Below are positions 11,384-23,756 of a DNA stretch of 64,000 nt, piece by piece; positions within the stretch are counted from its first letter, which is position 1; each line of letters opens with the position of its first letter. Source of the DNA: Adiantum capillus-veneris (lineage: Eukaryota; Streptophyta; Polypodiopsida; Polypodiales; Pteridaceae). Under the pieces are notes generated by a model. It was not told where the DNA came from, ran no database searches, and worked only from the letters and a program-made list of their open reading frames with translations. The position numbers and the translations under genes are program-made. The stretch spans positions 108,132,469-108,196,468 of the forward strand of contig CM043951.1 of assembly GCA_014529385.2 (NCBI GenBank), read 5' to 3'.

Positions 11384-14300
11384 CTACCCAATGCCCATGA
11401 GTGCCTGACAATGTGCAAACTGCTCTGAAGGTAAGCCCTTTGTTAGAAGATCAACAGGGTTTTCAGTGGTGTGAATCTTGGCAAGCTGCAATCGCTTGTC
11501 CTCAAGCACCTCACAAATGAAGTGATACTTCACATCCACATGCTTTCTCTTTGCATGAAACACTGGATTCTTTGCCAATTGTATAGCACTTTAGCTATCA
11601 CAATGTAACACAGGCATCTCAACATTGATTCCCAAGTCTCCCACCAGCCGACCAAGCCATATAACTTCCTTGCAAGCTTCTGAAGCTGCAACATATTCAG
11701 CCTCTGTAGTAGACAAGGTAACACAATCTTGCAAACAAGATCTCCATGAAATTGCACCTCCAGTGAATTCAAAAACATAGCCTGAAGTGGACCTTCACTT
11801 GTCCAAGTCTCCTACATAATCTACATCTGTGTAACCAATTACACATGCTTCCTTTCTTCCAAAGAAAATGCACATGTCTTTTGTACGATTCAAATATCGC
11901 ATAACCCCTTTCGTTGCCTCCCAATGTTTTTGGCCTGGATTTGACATATATCTACTAACAACTCCCACTGCAAAAGAAATATCAGGACGTGTAGCAATCA
12001 TAGCATACATCAAACTCCCAACTGCAGATGAATAAGGCACTTGTGCCATTTCAGCCTTTTCCTCTTTAGACTTAGGGCAATCATTTTTAGAAAGTTTCAC
12101 ATATGGAGGCAATGGAGTACTCAATGCCTTCCCCTTCTCCATAATGAAACGCTTGATCACTTTAGCAATGTACTCAGATTGAGACAAATAGATCAATTTC
12201 TTGCATTTGTCTCGCTTAATGCGCATGCCAAGGATATGGCTTGCTTCACCCATGTCTTTCATTTCAAAGTTTGCATGTAACTCTGAGTTCAAGGCTGAAA
12301 TCTCATCCCTGCATTTCGTGACAATTAACATATCATCCACATAAAGGACCAAAATCAGCAAACTACCATCGTTAGCTTGCTTAGTGTAGAGGCAATGGTC
12401 CATATTGCTACGTTTGTAGCCTTGGGAGAGCATGAACGAGTAGAATTTACGATATCACTCCCTTGATGACTGTTTTAGACCATAAAGAGTCTTTTCTAAC
12501 TGACACACCAAGTCTTCATTGCCCTTCTCAACAAAAACTTCTGGCTACTATATATAAACTTCTTCTTGAAGATCACCATGCAAGAACGCCGTCTTAACAT
12601 CCATCTGGTCAAGTTCCATGTCGTCTTTAGCAACCAACGTAAGTACACACCACAGAGTAGTCATCTTGACAACTGGAGAAAAGATCTCATCAAAGTCAAT
12701 ACCCTGCTGCTGCTTAAATCCTTTAGTGACAAGTCGTGCCTTGTACTTGGGTTTATTATCATGAGGTGTAATTTTTTGCTTGTTCACCCATTTGCATGGT
12801 AATGCCCTTTTACCTTTAGGCAACTGAACCAACTTCCAAGTTTGATTCTTATGCAACGAGTCCATTTCTGATTGCATAGCTTTCTCCCACTTTGCCTTGT
12901 CATCCATTGACATGGCTTCCTTATAGCAGGAAGGTTGTCCGCAATCTGTCAACATAATGTAGTCCGATGAGGGAGTAAATCTACCAAGAGGCCTTGAAAC
13001 TCTTGTTGACCTTCTAATAATAGCTTGAGCTGGTTGTCCCTCAGCAACATCTTGTACTGTAGGAGGATTCTGTACTTGTTGTCTGACATTAGGCACTTCA
13101 GCCCTATTGTGGACAATTCCATCTTCTTGGAAGATAACTCTCCTGACCTCCACTGTATGCACAGGCTTCTTATGCATCTTTTCTTCATTGAAGTATACAT
13201 CATTACTGCGAACTATCTTTTTAGCTTCAGGATCCCATAAGAGAAATCCCATCTTGCCATGATTGCCATAGCCTAGAAATATGCATTTCTTTGACTTAGG
13301 AGCCAACTTGCTTCGAAATTCCTTTGGAACATGGCAATACGCTTCACAACCAAAGGCTCTAAGATGCTTGTAAGAAGGTGGCTTCCCAGACCAAAGCTCT
13401 TCAGGTACCTTCTCATCTGAATCCTTGGTAGGAGATCTATTAATAAGATGGACAGCAATTGCTAACGCTTCCGCCCAAAATCCATTGGGCAACTCTGCAT
13501 TAGATAACATGCTATGTAACTTCTCTTGTATGGTACGGTTCATCCTCTCAGCAACACCATTTTGTGGAGGGTTATGTGGAGCAGTCAACTCTCTTTTGAT
13601 GCCTTTGGAATCACAAAATTCTGAAAGGCTTTAGTGACATACTCACCACCATTGTCTAACCTCAAGCACTTTACTTTCTTGCCAGACTGATTCTCCACTA
13701 ATGCCACAAAATTCTGAAATTTTGAAAGAACTTCATCCTTCTTCCTGGGAGGATATACCCACACTTTCCTTGAGAAGTCATCAATAAATGTAACAAAGTA
13801 CAATGAACCTCCCATGGATACGTTAGGCATAGATCCACACACATCACTATGCACTAACTCTAATGGCTCACTTTTTCGAGTGCTTCCCCTTTTGTGTGGT
13901 GACTGTGTTTGTTTACCATAAAGACAATGCTCACAAACTGGAAAGTCTGAGAAATTGAAGCCAGGCACATAACCAAAACGAGATAAGATTTTCATTCCCT
14001 TCTGACACATATGTCCTAACCGGCGATGCCACAAAGAAACACTTGGCTGCTCGGTTACACAAATTACATGGTTTTTAACATTGGATACATGTAGCATGTA
14101 CAAAGTCCCAGACTTTGAACCATGTGCTACCACTAAAGAACCTTTGGTGATCTTCCAGGAACTATCACCAAATGTGCAGTAATATCCTGCGTTATCCAAC
14201 TATCCTGTACTAATCAGCTTTTGGTAAGCTTCGGCACATGTCTCACATTCTTGAGCATGAATGAAGAACCATTCTAAAATTTCAGCTGCACATCGCCAAC

Positions 14301-14471
14301 ACCAACTATGTCGCAAGCAAAATCATTGCCAAGAAGAACACGACCTTTACGGGCTGCATCATATGTACTGAACCACTCTCTATGAGGAGTCACATGAAAC
14401 GATGCACCTGAGTCAATAACCCAATCCTCTAAAGCATAGTCGTCAGTGGCAACCAAAAATGTTGAATCCAT
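11384..14471 (-). pseudogene. copia pol: protease, integrase, RT, RNase H (broken)
   Basis: Domains follow in order on the minus strand. The protease block at 14274-14471 has the active-site motif WVIDSGASFHVTP. Integrase at 13585-14199 has the zinc-binding pair in LWHRRLGHM and CEHCLYGK, then catalytic aspartates in HSDVCG and RLDNGGEY; its glutamate is in NGVAERMNRT at the start of the next block (12548-13588). Reverse transcriptase begins at KARLVTKGFKQQQGIDF and MDVKTAFLHGDL, is interrupted near 12548, and resumes at 12433 with the catalytic YVDD (12332-12343). RNase H with TTEAEYVAASEA follows at about 11690-11730, and its end at 11384-11578 contains HVDVKYHFI. At least four stops or frameshifts prevent one polyprotein. 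Confidence 0.92.
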
Positions 14472-14479
14472 GGCAGATG

Positions 14480-15358
14480 TGAGATAAATATCTCCGTCAT
14501 AATCTTCAACAAAAACATTGTTGATCTCTTTAATCTTTATACTGATTTCCTTAGTCTTGCCTTCTTCCGACTTCTTGTCTTTACCTTTCTCTTACCTTTC
14601 TCTTGTTTCCACTTTTGACAGTCTTTCTTCATATGACCCTTTTTGTGACAATGATAGCACTCAATGTCTTTTCGGCCACATGATTTGCTACAAGATTTTC
14701 CTCTCTGATTTTGCTTGCCCTTTTCTTGTGATCGACCATGAACAACGAGAGCATTGCTAGTACCACGAGAAGTATCAAGATTCTTCCTGCTAACCTCTTC
14801 AGTAAGAAAATTGCCCTGAACATCAGCACATGTTAAACCATCAGGAGGTGCTGAGTTACTTATGGCTGTGCAAAAAGTATCCCAACTTTTTGGCAGCGTA
14901 ACTAGCAAGAACAGTGCTTTGACCGAATTGTCCAAATTGACTCCCTATGCAGAAAGCTGACTGAAAATTGTGTTGAACTCATTGAGATGGTTGCACATGG
15001 GTGTGCCCTCATCCATCTTCTAATCAACTAACTTTTTTAGCCAATAAACCTGTGATGCTGCACTTTGCTTCTCATACAAGTCACATAACTTCTTTCACAA
15101 CTCATAACTAGTCTTTTCCATGTTCACATGAAGTACACATTCTTTGACAAAGTCAGCATGATCGTGGACCTGGAAAGCTCATCCAACTCCTGCCAATCAT
15201 ACTCATCCATATCCTTAGGCTTTATCCCTTTCATCTTTATCGGCCGGATCTGCTTCTTCTATACTAAGACATTGTAAATTTGTTCCTTCCAAAATGGGAA
15301 GTTAGTGCCATCTAACTTCTCAATGTTGAACAAAGAGTTCTCCGATGATAAAGCCATC
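14480..15358 (-). pseudogene. copia gag, broken
   Basis: Starts with ATG at 15358 (MALSSENSLFNIEKLDGTNF), the usual copia gag opening with an LDG.N motif followed by FWK. An in-frame TAG interrupts it about 30 codons in, and more breaks follow. The last third (about 14537-14935) is open and carries a CCHC knuckle, CYHCHKKGHMKKDC, followed by a Lys/Arg-rich tail. The knuckle binds genomic RNA during packaging. Confidence 0.85.
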
Positions 15359-16393
15359 ACTCAACAAGGAACAAAAGTGATAGATCCGCTCCACTAAAGG
15401 AGATGATAGAAAACCTGAAAAATTTCGGCAGAGTCTCCCCTGCAAAACTGATTTCTGAACCCAAAACAAATGTGTACAATGACTGAAATGCTGATCAAAG
15501 TGGCTAAACCGGCAAGATAAAATCTCAAAGAACTGTCACTGTCAATGTCTCCAACTCTAGAATGTCTCTGACCAACTGAACACTGTCAAAGGCATACGCA
15601 TAAAGGTGACAGCAATGTTAACGATGGTAGGTCAACAGATGCACACCAATACTGCACTAACCGCATAAACATACATTATATGTCGATGCCGAAACTATGG
15701 GGATGTCGGAGGCTCGCTCCAAAACCTGTATCACCGAAAGGATCTCCACATTTGAGAATCCCCCAGCTCAATAAAACCTTACCACGACCCTCAACAATAG
15801 GCTTTGCATATTTCCATCACAATAGATAAACCGCATAAGATCTTACATCAACCACAAAAACCCTTTTCTGTAACCGCTGCGGTGGTTTGTCTGATATAAC
15901 TGACCCTCAAGACCTTACATCAAATATGCATGTGACAGACATCGCAGAAAGAGTTTGCAATGAAAACCTGTACGCAGAAGAACCGACGAGGGTAGACCAC
16001 CCTGTTGTCTAAAGTGAATATCTCTCAAACTGTGCAAAATTTGCAGAAACTTCCTTCTGCAAAGTTGTGGACCACACGAAAATGGTTGGGGATCATGGGA
16101 GTGAACTGGAAATAAGATGTTTTTATAGATCAAAACAGATATGTAAAAAATCTGCAGCTTCTACTTCACGACCTACAGGCAGTCTGAGTGATGTATCTCA
16201 AAATTGGTGAAGATTTTGAGAAAACTTTCTTCTGCAAAGTTAAAGAGGACGAAAAACCGATCATGTAGCCAAGGAATCGGCTTAAATGAAAACGTTTTGG
16301 TAGGCCAAAATAGATCTGCAAAAGCGTAATGCAATTTTTGATGCTTCTTCGCTTGCCTCCTCGCTCAGCTCCAATGGTGCTCCCAATCCCTGA
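15359..16393 (-). other. Untranslated leader of the copia element
   Basis: About 1 kb lies between the primer site and the gag start codon. It has no conserved coding. The two blocks CTTCTGCAAAGTT (about 16049-16063 and 16228-16242) sit in similar surroundings, suggesting an old internal duplication. Open frames here have no family resemblance. Confidence 0.6.
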
Positions 16394-16405
16394 GCTCTGA
16401 TACCA
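16394..16405 (-). other. Primer binding site (initiator tRNA-Met type)
   Basis: The minus strand reads TGGTATCAGAGC two bases inside the 5' LTR end, the standard plant copia primer site complementary to the 3' end of initiator tRNA-Met. Confidence 0.93.
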
Positions 16406-16407
16406 GT

Positions 16408-16590
16408 TGAAGAGCGTGTGTGAGAGCGTGTGTGTGTGTGTGCAGCAATGGAGAAGAGAGGAGACACATGTTTGGGTGGACTCTAAACACAATAGTGTTA
16501 GGGTTATGAATGAATGGTCAGTGTTAGTTCTCGGTAGTTTTCGGCCGCCCAACACTTAGGCGCGGCACATTGGGCTTTACCACCCCAACA
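16408..16590 (-). repeat. 5' LTR of the copia element
   Basis: 183 bp. The minus strand starts TGTTGGGGTGGTAAAGCCC and ends CTCTTCA. It is nearly identical to 11095-11296 apart from the indel there and a different GT-run length. Confidence 0.93.
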
Positions 16591-16734
16591 CCACTAAGGC
16601 CGCTACTACTGTGTGGCATGAGTGAGTGCAGTTTCCATGCAAATATATGCTACCGTGCATGATACTTAGGGTGTGTGTGCAACTAGCACTAACTGCCACC
16701 ATGGGTGGTCTGTTGCGAGTGCACTATTGGCGCA

Positions 16735-16913
16735 TGTGAAGCCGTCGTTAAGGGATGTCGTGGCATGATTTGTAGAGGAAGAGTGCTATGATGACGATGC
16801 CCAGGTCTCTAATGGTGGTGATGACAATGCTGAGCGTTGCAAGGTGATGGTGCATTTGCTCACCAATTTATCGGGAGGTGAGTCTTTGCGGTCTCCCTCA
16901 GATAAAAAAACTT
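16735..16913 (+). pseudogene. Possible short coding remnant, unidentified
   Basis: One plus-strand frame next to the copia insertion reads VKPSLRDVVA, a TGA, then FVEEECYDDDAQVSNGGDDN and on through KVMVHLLTNLSGGESLRS to a TAA. The acidic composition and lack of other stops over about 55 codons are suggestive only. No family recognised. Confidence 0.2.
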
Positions 16914-17469
16914 AAAGTAACGATTTTCCAACTATTCATGTGGCCTTCCCATGCCTCTTCTACTTCTACTTCCTTGTCAAGTACATTCCTATAGTCGTAA
17001 TAACTTCCTATCATTCTACATCTTCCATAGAGATCACCTAAGTATGGTAGAAGGGGGGCAAGTTGAGCAACACCCCTTCAATTCAAGTTTCATATGATAA
17101 TTTTTTTCTTTTGAGTTTTGATGGGGAATTGATCTCACAATGGAAATAACCGTCTCTTCTCTTCTCCCTCTAAAGCCATTTCTCCTATATCTTCTCTCCC
17201 ATCCAAAAAAAGGTATGGGTGTGTGTTACTATGTCATTAGAGACGTTTAAAATTCTTCTTCTCCTATATTGTTGCACTCTTTATAAGATCGCTTATTAGT
17301 AATCTCTCTACCATGATTATTTATTTGCAAGATACTCTAATTGCAACCACACATGCACTAATTACTAATCATAGTATTCATCCGATTTGAGTTTCTCCTA
17401 GTATGCATCTACTAACAACAACTAATTTGTAAGGCCTAGGGAACTGAGACATAGGATCCTCCTCCCTAC

Positions 17470-17863
17470 CGCCCTTTATATAGGCCTAGCTCTTAGATCT
17501 TGCCCTAAGCGGATCCCCAATCCACACTGGTCCAGTCCAGGCCCTTAGTCTAGGTCCCTGACCCCCTAGGTTGGGCCTTGCCCCGTAGGACCCTTGTCCT
17601 GACATTACTCCCCCCTTAAGAAAGAGTTTTCGTCCTCGAAAACACAAGTAGTAATATCTTCTTAAGAATACTGATGTTTTCTTTATTGACGTCCCATACA
17701 TGAGCCAGTTGTCTGTATGACCGATAATTGGTGCAGTGAGGAGGTTCAATGAAACCAAGAGCAACATCTCGATTTTCAACATTGTTGTCCTTTTGCAACC
17801 ACTTGGGTCTAAATGGTAACTCCATTTATAACTCACTTGAGTACTGTAAAGGAGTAACCACAA
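17470..17863 (-). mobile_element. 3' end of a gypsy-type element: pol tail, polypurine tract, LTR start
   Basis: On the minus strand a short open block (17616-17825) ends in the frame VFEDENSFLRGE, which resembles the C-terminal tail of plant gypsy pol. The tract AAGGGGGGAGTAA follows. An LTR-like start, TGTCAGGACA, begins at 17604. Within it, 17473-17482 reads TATATAAAGG, a good TATA box for an LTR promoter about 120 bp in. The far end of this LTR and the 5' partner were not located. Confidence 0.5.
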
Positions 17864-20800
17864 CTAAGAGTTGTCCAAAGGCATAACCAGTTTTCAGATC
17901 TTCAGAAGGTGCTGAAATAATGCAAGGAAACCTTGGCATAACTTTCCATGCAGTTGTGAGCCAGATTTCCTACTCACGTGAGTATCTTGAAAAGTTCATA
18001 GATAGGGAGTGTCCTCTTGTTAGAATTCTGAATAGTTTGGAACACAAAGAACTACATGTTCATTCCTAATGAAGGTTACTTGCCAACATACTTTGTCAAC
18101 ACACCTGGTAAGTCCTTGACGTATGAAACTATTGAAACACTCTCCAACCCCACCACAACAGGTGTTCAAAGTTGAAAACCGTACTTAAGCAAATTCTAGA
18201 ATAGGGAGAAAATAATCTATTCAGAAATGCGTTGTGCTAACGTATGCTCTTAGCAGATCCTTTAGCAAAAGAAATATTTGTAATTTGCCCATCCAACACG
18301 AGATGAATAGCATCAGTAATAGTGAGGTGTTGTTTCCCAACCACTTATAGACAGTATTCCTTGACTGTCGGTAAAGTAGGACTCAATCATTGAGTATCCA
18401 GCCATACATTTTATATGGAGTGAAGACAACCAACTAGGTTGAAAGCGGGTGGATTGGATTAAGCTCCTAGAGTTTAGACCATCCAACCATAGACACCCAT
18501 CCTGAGCCAGTGCCTTGTATGGCAGGGTGTAAACTCATAATAAATCTGCAGAAGAGATTGCACATGCAGTGCAAAAAGGTGCAGAGAGAATAAAGTCTAT
18601 GAATTGGCATGCCGCTCCAAATAAATCAGTGTTAAACACTAGGGCCCATAACACCTAGTGTGCATGCATTTAACACAAATTTATCCAAACCGCAATTCCA
18701 TGACGAGACTTTGCACGGTATGTAAGTGAAAGCCTTTCAACAAGAGTTGGACCATAACAGAATGTGAAAGATCAGTCACACCTAGGTACCAACCATGAGA
18801 CATTCTCAGTAACTTAGCATTCTTGGCTATATGTAGAAACGACCCTCTGTTAAGGTGGTTTCACAACACTTGTCATCGCAACAAATCTGTATTGAGTATC
18901 CGACAATTTCTGGCCACCACTGAAATTGTTCCTGATATGGTGTGCTCCAAATGGTCTAATAAAAGGATGCGACCAGCACGTAGGGACTTTGTCGTGACAC
19001 ATCATTAAGAATTAGGCACCGGTGTCAGTCCCCAAGACGCATATTCACCACATGTGGAATATGTCTCAAATAAGGATGGCCGAAGAAGCGACATCCATCA
19101 AGTACAAGATGTACTTGTGTGTGGAGGAACTACAAAACACTCCGTGACAAGAGTGAGAGGGACCCTCATTAGCTTGCTCCACATTGGCTAAACCGAACTC
19201 CTTGAGTTCCTAGACCATGTTGTATCCCATGTGACAACACGTGCCAAATTGAACCCTACAAGTAGGTTCGTAACAACATAAGATAGAAAGATAGATTGGA
19301 CACTTGGCCCAAAATTCTTTGTGCCGACATGCCCTTGGCATGGCTCTGTAACATTCAAGCATACTTAGACGTCTTGAAAAACCAAGCAAAGCATACTAAA
19401 AATGGAATAACACCAAATCAATAGATGCGTATCTGGAGATTTGAACGTAATGTACACTTACCTCTATTCAAATGGAGAGGAGCACGTCCCCTACCTGAAA
19501 AAACAAACAGCATTGCACTGGGAACCCTGGGTATTGCTTTCATAATTCAATCCTGTTGGTGAGAATCTACGTAGTCAAACCCCTTGGTAAGACCCTTTGT
19601 AGAAAATGCTCAACGAGCAGGTAACGATATCCAACATAGTCAACCAACCGTGTACAGAATGATTGGAATCAACTTAAAAAGTTGAATTTGTCTACTACCC
19701 GTGGTAGATGACGGGCTTCTTTCCTTGAAAGTAGAACTGGGATAGATCAAACGATGATCCTCAATGCCGATGGGATGATTTAGTAAACACCCGTTGGGTC
19801 TTACCCCAAAACTGTACTTTCATAGACACTCGTAGTGTTATAGAAAGAGCAAGATATCCACACGAGTGAAATGCCTAGCTCTTATGGACATCCATGTTGT
19901 TTGAAATTCTTGTTGCATCTATACGTGGTTTTATAGATCAGCCTATGCGAGTGTAAGTTCATTCAAAACTCAACTCAAATGTTGCACCAAAACCTGTAGT
20001 GCTTACGAAATACCCAAATGGAATGGCAAGACTCTTGCTTGGCCATTAACGTCCATGGGGAGTCCACTAGGTAGGTTTGTTCCAGCTAGAGAACAAACAT
20101 CCAAGCAATGACAGCAATTGGGTCTTACCCGAGATCTGACAATGACTCGTAGCCAGCATGTGTGGCTCATGGCCCTTATGGCAATTAGTGTTCAATCGAC
20201 GAATCGATGAAGACTAATGTGAATGGCATCTTGGCCAAGTTCTAGCTGAGAGTTAGAGCACCATGGCTCAAGCTGATTCACAAGCAAAACATATTCATTA
20301 TTCTTTGAGAGAAATAAGAAAGAGAGAGAAGAAGACCATGCTAGGCTGAGGAACTTTCCTTAAATTTCTAGAGTGTGTGCCCAATCTGTGTGTTACGCAT
20401 CTTATGGCTGACTTGTATGAATTCCAAATTTTAGGTTCCTTTAGTAACAAACAAGCATGTTAAACAATCCAAAACGTATCTTGTCCTTGACAAAGTGTCT
20501 GGTGTTATAGTAGAAGAATATTTCATGAGGTGGTAGAATTGAATCTACCTACCTAGCATACCGTGCATGCAAAATTTGAAGCCGTTGGCAATAGTGATGG
20601 CTTCAAACGTGAGAGCTAAAACCATAAGTGCCTTGCACTATCTAGACTGGTAGGGATTCTGTGAAGTGATATTTTTGCCAGTTTCTCACAGGTATATCAT
20701 ATACACCCTCAGGTATCATTTACGCTCGTCTGGTACGTCATGAAGAAAAACTTGCAGACATATTGACAAATTGCCCTCAGTGAGTATATGTGTAGCATAT

Positions 20801-22097
20801 TCCAAACACTGGAAATGTCGAGCCTTGCTTCACATAAGTACTTATGGAGTTTTTGTGCTCATAGCTAACAGAGACTCCTGCTAATCGTAGCAAAGGAAAA
20901 TTGACCTTGTCGAGCAATTTCAACCAAAATTGGCTAGTGTTGTGTGGCAAGCATCCTTTGTCGACTTCTAGAAGCAGTGACCATTAGTCAACCATGCCAA
21001 GTACTTTGCACCCTTCATCAAGTCGAGCAATAGGTTGTGCCGATCATCTCCTTGAGATTCTAAAGCATAACGAATTTGCTATGCTTTTGCATTAAATTGA
21101 ACCGCTGAGAAGCCGTGCTTCGAAGCCAGGTGGTTGGGAGTCAAGCCGTGCTTGATTCGAGTTTTCAAGCTTATCTTTGGGCTTTTACCAACAATGTAGG
21201 CAACAAAATTTAATGTTTTAGATAACTGTCACAAGCCATGCTTGTGCTTGGAGTGTAGAAGATGCACTTTCTGTGATGCATGTAGAGATATGCAATAGAG
21301 ATGCACTGTCCTCTGATGCATGCGAGAGCTATGCAATAGAGGTGATACTTCCTCTATCTGAAGAATACGCTTCCTAAGCAATACACAGCCTTGCTGTTAG
21401 AAACATCATAACCATGTCATACTCAAGCCATGCTTGATTCAAGTTGGCAAAGGAAGCATGGGTCTTATGCCAATAATGGATGCAACATGGCATGCATAAA
21501 ACAATTTTTCCAATGATAAATATGTCCCATATGCAGAAGGCGTGCATGCAATTTTGTACATGAATGATCAGGCATATTAGCTAATCTTCCATGCCAAGAA
21601 ATGTAAGTGACTAAAGTTAATACTAGCCTTGGTATTCACAAACCCAACAAAATGCAGATGATGACTTAACCAATTCGAAAGCAAAGGGAAAATCGAAACA
21701 TGAGTACCTGGAATTGCGTCAGAGTTTCCAATATGCCGAAGGATTTTCAGATACCAACACCGCTTGAATCCTTGAATGCTTTATCCCCTGGACAACCGAT
21801 TGTGTCGGATACAATCGTCGAGTCCATGTCTATGTGTACATGTTAATGTGATACTGATAATTGCTGATAATTGACCGCACTCCTCACATCAAATCAGCAA
21901 TATAAAGGTGCGATCAAGCGGAAAACAAAAGGCTCGTAGCCGGAGCATGCTTTAACTCATACGGATTCACAATGGTGAGCGTGAAATGGCCGTTGTCCGA
22001 CAGTCCTTGAAGGTGCTAGTCGCCGATTATATGATTTGACGAACCGGCGGTCGTTCAAACTATTGCCGCCAATTCTCCGATCGATAATTTTTGGTTT
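17864..22097. other. 4.2-kb stretch with almost no open frame; probable decayed retroelement interior
   Basis: Only one frame of 60 codons or more (18823-19008, plus) exists here on six frames, and it has no family resemblance. One minus-strand block at about 18250-18345 reads VVGKQHLTITDAIHLVLDGQ and is the only coding-like segment I noticed. The location, upstream of a gypsy pol tail on the minus strand, makes a heavily mutated element interior the simplest reading. No RNA gene or regulatory site recognised. Confidence 0.4.
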
Positions 22098-22821
22098 TCA
22101 GAAATGGCAGAGCTTCTGAAAAACGCCCGAAACTGTAGGGCTGCACATCTTTCCCCGCTGGAGTGAGGGTACGAGCAAATGAAGTCTTGGCTTGGTAGTA
22201 CTGCGGGACCAACACCCTATGTGGTCAAAAGGGGGTGGCCTAGTGTATATGGCCAACCTCTTAGGGAATTGTAAAAATAAATAAATAAAAATACTAAAAG
22301 TCTCTGTTGCAACCTCGGTCGCCTGCGCGAGCAAGGAAGGAGAGTTAGCACGCAACGAGTGCCACGACTCCAATACCACTGCTATAAATGGGAGAGCGGA
22401 GAGCCCTGCAAATATCAAGAATGACATAATACAATCCATAAAATTGATAGATCTGCATACCCCGCACATCCACAAGCAGGTAATCAAAGCTACACAAGTA
22501 CTGACAGATAGCGAGATAGAGCGAGAGAGCACGTGTAGGTGCACCTCCTAGAGCGGAGTGCTACACCGGCACGATGAGAGAGAGGAGAGGAGAGGAGAGA
22601 AGAAAGACACAAGCACTGAGTGCAATCTCCCCCCGTGCAAGAGTGAGCATTTTCCTCTTGCACATATTTACGTATAGATTTTTGAATGCTCAAAAATGAA
22701 TACACATTGTCTGTACGACATAAAGTGACTTATAGCTCACAAAGAGCTCTTTTATAATACAATGATAATGAATATGTTGTCCTTTGCACATTCTATAGAA
22801 CAGCTATGCATTTTCCACCTG
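22098..22821. other. Spacer without a recognised gene
   Basis: Minus-strand open frames at 22098-22544 and 22490-22705 show no family pattern. The segment includes a short purine run (GAGAGAGAGGAGAGGAGAGGAGAG, about 22574-22597). Confidence 0.4.
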
Positions 22822-23132
22822 TTAGGTGCAATATATACGATTTACCATTTCTATTATAGTGGCTATGATCCCTTCTATATTCATCCTCTTTGTCATGGTC
22901 TCTTCATCTTTCATGGCTTCTCTCAAACTGATTATGTCTACCTCAATCTCCAACATCATGTCGTTCATATATACTACGATCTCCTTCATCATCTCTTCTA
23001 TGACTTTTGCCCTCTTGTCAACTATTGCGCTCAGTTCTGCTATCAAAGTATACCATCATTGGGGCGCAATTTTTGGCGAGCGCTTTTTAAGAATTGGGTG
23101 AGCGGATTCCCAAAATATCCTTTATCTACCCA

Positions 23133-23240
23133 TCTCTCTCTCTCTCTCTATCCCTCTTTTTTGTTTCCTCTATCTGTCACTCTCTATCTCTCTCTCAACC
23201 TCTCTCTCTGTCTATCCCTCTTTTTTGTTTCCTCTATTTG

Positions 23241-23276
<36 letters not shown>

Positions 23277-23282
23277 TCTCTG
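23133..23282. repeat. CT-rich imperfect tandem repeat
   Basis: The block CTATCCCTCTTTTTTGTTTCCTCTAT with GTCACTCTCT occurs twice (about 23148-23186 and 23212-23248), embedded in (CT)n runs. Confidence 0.85.
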
Positions 23283-23756
23283 TCTATCTCGAAAGAGTCG
23301 ACAAGGAGGGAGAGAAGGTGGTGGTTAGAGCACAAAAAAGAAACTTGGCATCATAACCGACTCATTGTTTGCTTTGAGATTACTGTAATTCACCCCCATG
23401 TCCATAAGGACACACACAACAGGATCGCCAAAGTGTTAGGTAATTAATACAAGAATGCTGCAGTGTAGAGAAAAACGAGGCAGGAGACTGCACATTACGC
23501 CATTAAAACTGCAGACTGTATGAACACAAGAGACCGTGGCTAAGCAAGAGAAAGTACTGATCTACCCTGTACTCATCATCAACGTCCAACTACAGGCCTA
23601 AAACAACAGTACGAGTGTAGGAAGACTACAAACTGCAAATTGTCGGGTGGTTACATCCGAAAAACTGCTACATGCCATGTGACCATTTTGGTATTTCCAA
23701 CTACCTAGGCATAAAGACCTTGTGTAAACATGCTCCTAAGGTTTAAAGCTAAGACC

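Larger units (their letters stand above)
11095..16590 (-). mobile_element. Ty1/copia LTR retrotransposon, full length, decayed
   Basis: A complete copia element on the minus strand, with LTRs at 16408-16590 (5') and 11095-11296 (3'). The order gag, protease, integrase, reverse transcriptase, RNase H is the diagnostic copia order. The sequence CCACT lies on both sides (11090-11094 and 16591-16595), an exact 5-bp target duplication. The primer binding site is of the initiator-tRNA-Met type. A purine tract (AAGTGGGAGGT, minus) abuts the 3' LTR. Stops and frameshifts occur in gag, integrase-RT and RNase H. The 3' LTR has about 20 extra bases around 11192-11212 relative to the 5' LTR. Confidence 0.95.

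Noticed and set aside
12041-12280. Plus-strand frames within the copia element
   Set aside because: Antisense shadows of reverse transcriptase.
22366-22378. Possible primer binding site (minus strand TGGTATTGGAGTC) for the gypsy remnant ending at 17604
   Set aside because: Only a partial match to TGGTATCAGAGC, and no LTR end or partner LTR could be recognised beside it.
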